From CAMDPA01 sp963825625 (lineage in GTDB: Bacteria; Pseudomonadota; Alphaproteobacteria; Rhizobiales; Hyphomicrobiaceae): a stretch of DNA of 64,000 nucleotides. The translations under genes and the position numbers were made by a program. How positions within the stretch are numbered: position 1 is the stretch's first letter; each line of letters begins with the position of its first letter. Below the pieces are notes generated by a model. That model did not search any database. It was given only the letters and a program-made list of their open reading frames with translations, and was not told where the DNA came from. The DNA lies in NCBI GenBank assembly GCA_963825625.1, contig CAWGUF010000023.1:1-64000 (forward strand). Reading direction: 5' to 3'. Of the stretch, positions 63,971 to 64,000 are shown in pieces.

Positions 63971-64000
63971 AGCGCAGGCAGCGGGCAGCTCTAAACGGGC

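Overview
The window is GC-rich DNA from an alphaproteobacterium, most probably in the order Hyphomicrobiales (Rhizobiales). The evidence is the combination of an fmt-truA neighbourhood, a twin-arginine beta-helix protein of the TIGR03808 type, DUF2842, DUF1178 with grxC and comF, a heme A synthase of the COX15 type, DUF1194, YqgE, and FNR/FixK-type boxes (TTGA-N6-TCAA). It is a mix of chromosomal housekeeping genes and catabolic or transport cassettes. I see no rRNA, CRISPR array, integrase or complete insertion sequence. The one RNA gene found is tRNA-Phe(GAA).

Layout. 0.4-5.0 kb: a decayed RND efflux operon (adaptor plus permease, at least seven lesions), then a hydantoinase-A relic. 5.7-6.5 kb: a Sfp-type phosphopantetheinyl transferase. 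6.5-13 kb (minus strand): a TRAP transporter with three tandem paralogous binding proteins, small and large membrane subunits, and a cupin. 13.4-18.8 kb: TIGR03808 protein, fmt, a small exported protein, truA, ctaA and DUF2842. 18.8-27.3 kb: an exopolysaccharide locus (deacetylase, Wzz-like co-polymerase with a dead kinase domain, Wza-like lipoprotein, GT4 glycosyltransferase, WcaJ-like priming transferase, Wzy/ligase). 27.4-34.5 kb: mutM, a thioredoxin-like protein, enoyl-CoA hydratase, then a catabolic run (TauD-like dioxygenase, plant-type ferredoxin, Rieske oxygenase alpha and beta, HpcH-type aldolase) and a nitroreductase. 34.5-42.3 kb: two exported proteins with related tail domains, the first with a vWA domain, then an intact RND adaptor/permease pair. 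42.2-49.5 kb: an unknown protein, a 2OG-Fe(II) oxygenase, an enol-lactonase-like hydrolase, a saccharopine-dehydrogenase-like protein, DUF1178, grxC, comF, a BioC-like methyltransferase and tRNA-Phe. 49.7-52 kb: hemerythrin, an FNR-type regulator and a small membrane protein, with FNR boxes. 52.2-61.3 kb: LLM flavin monooxygenase, glyoxalase-fold protein, SsuABC/TauABC-type transporter, an acyl-CoA-dehydrogenase-fold protein and a TPP enzyme. The window ends with DUF1194, a DsbD-N-like protein and YqgE.

The most distinctive signal is a small family of palindromic elements. Two full copies (10530-10696 and 52024-52192) have the same plan: two hairpins of about 77 nt, each bounded by CTAGTG/CACTAG-like ends, joined by a 13-nt linker containing ATCAT. 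The arm sequences differ between the copies. A single hairpin (46926-46998) and a half copy (58121-58146) also occur. Every copy abuts the 3' end of a protein gene, and for four genes the stop codon lies in the element. In one TRAP binding protein the element has replaced the stop and added 25 residues.

A second theme is oxygen or nitric-oxide control. Three TTGA-N6-TCAA sites lie near hemerythrin, the FNR-type gene and the glyoxalase gene. Seven loci carry frameshifts. Only the first RND permease has many lesions. The other six have one each and could be early decay or sequence errors.
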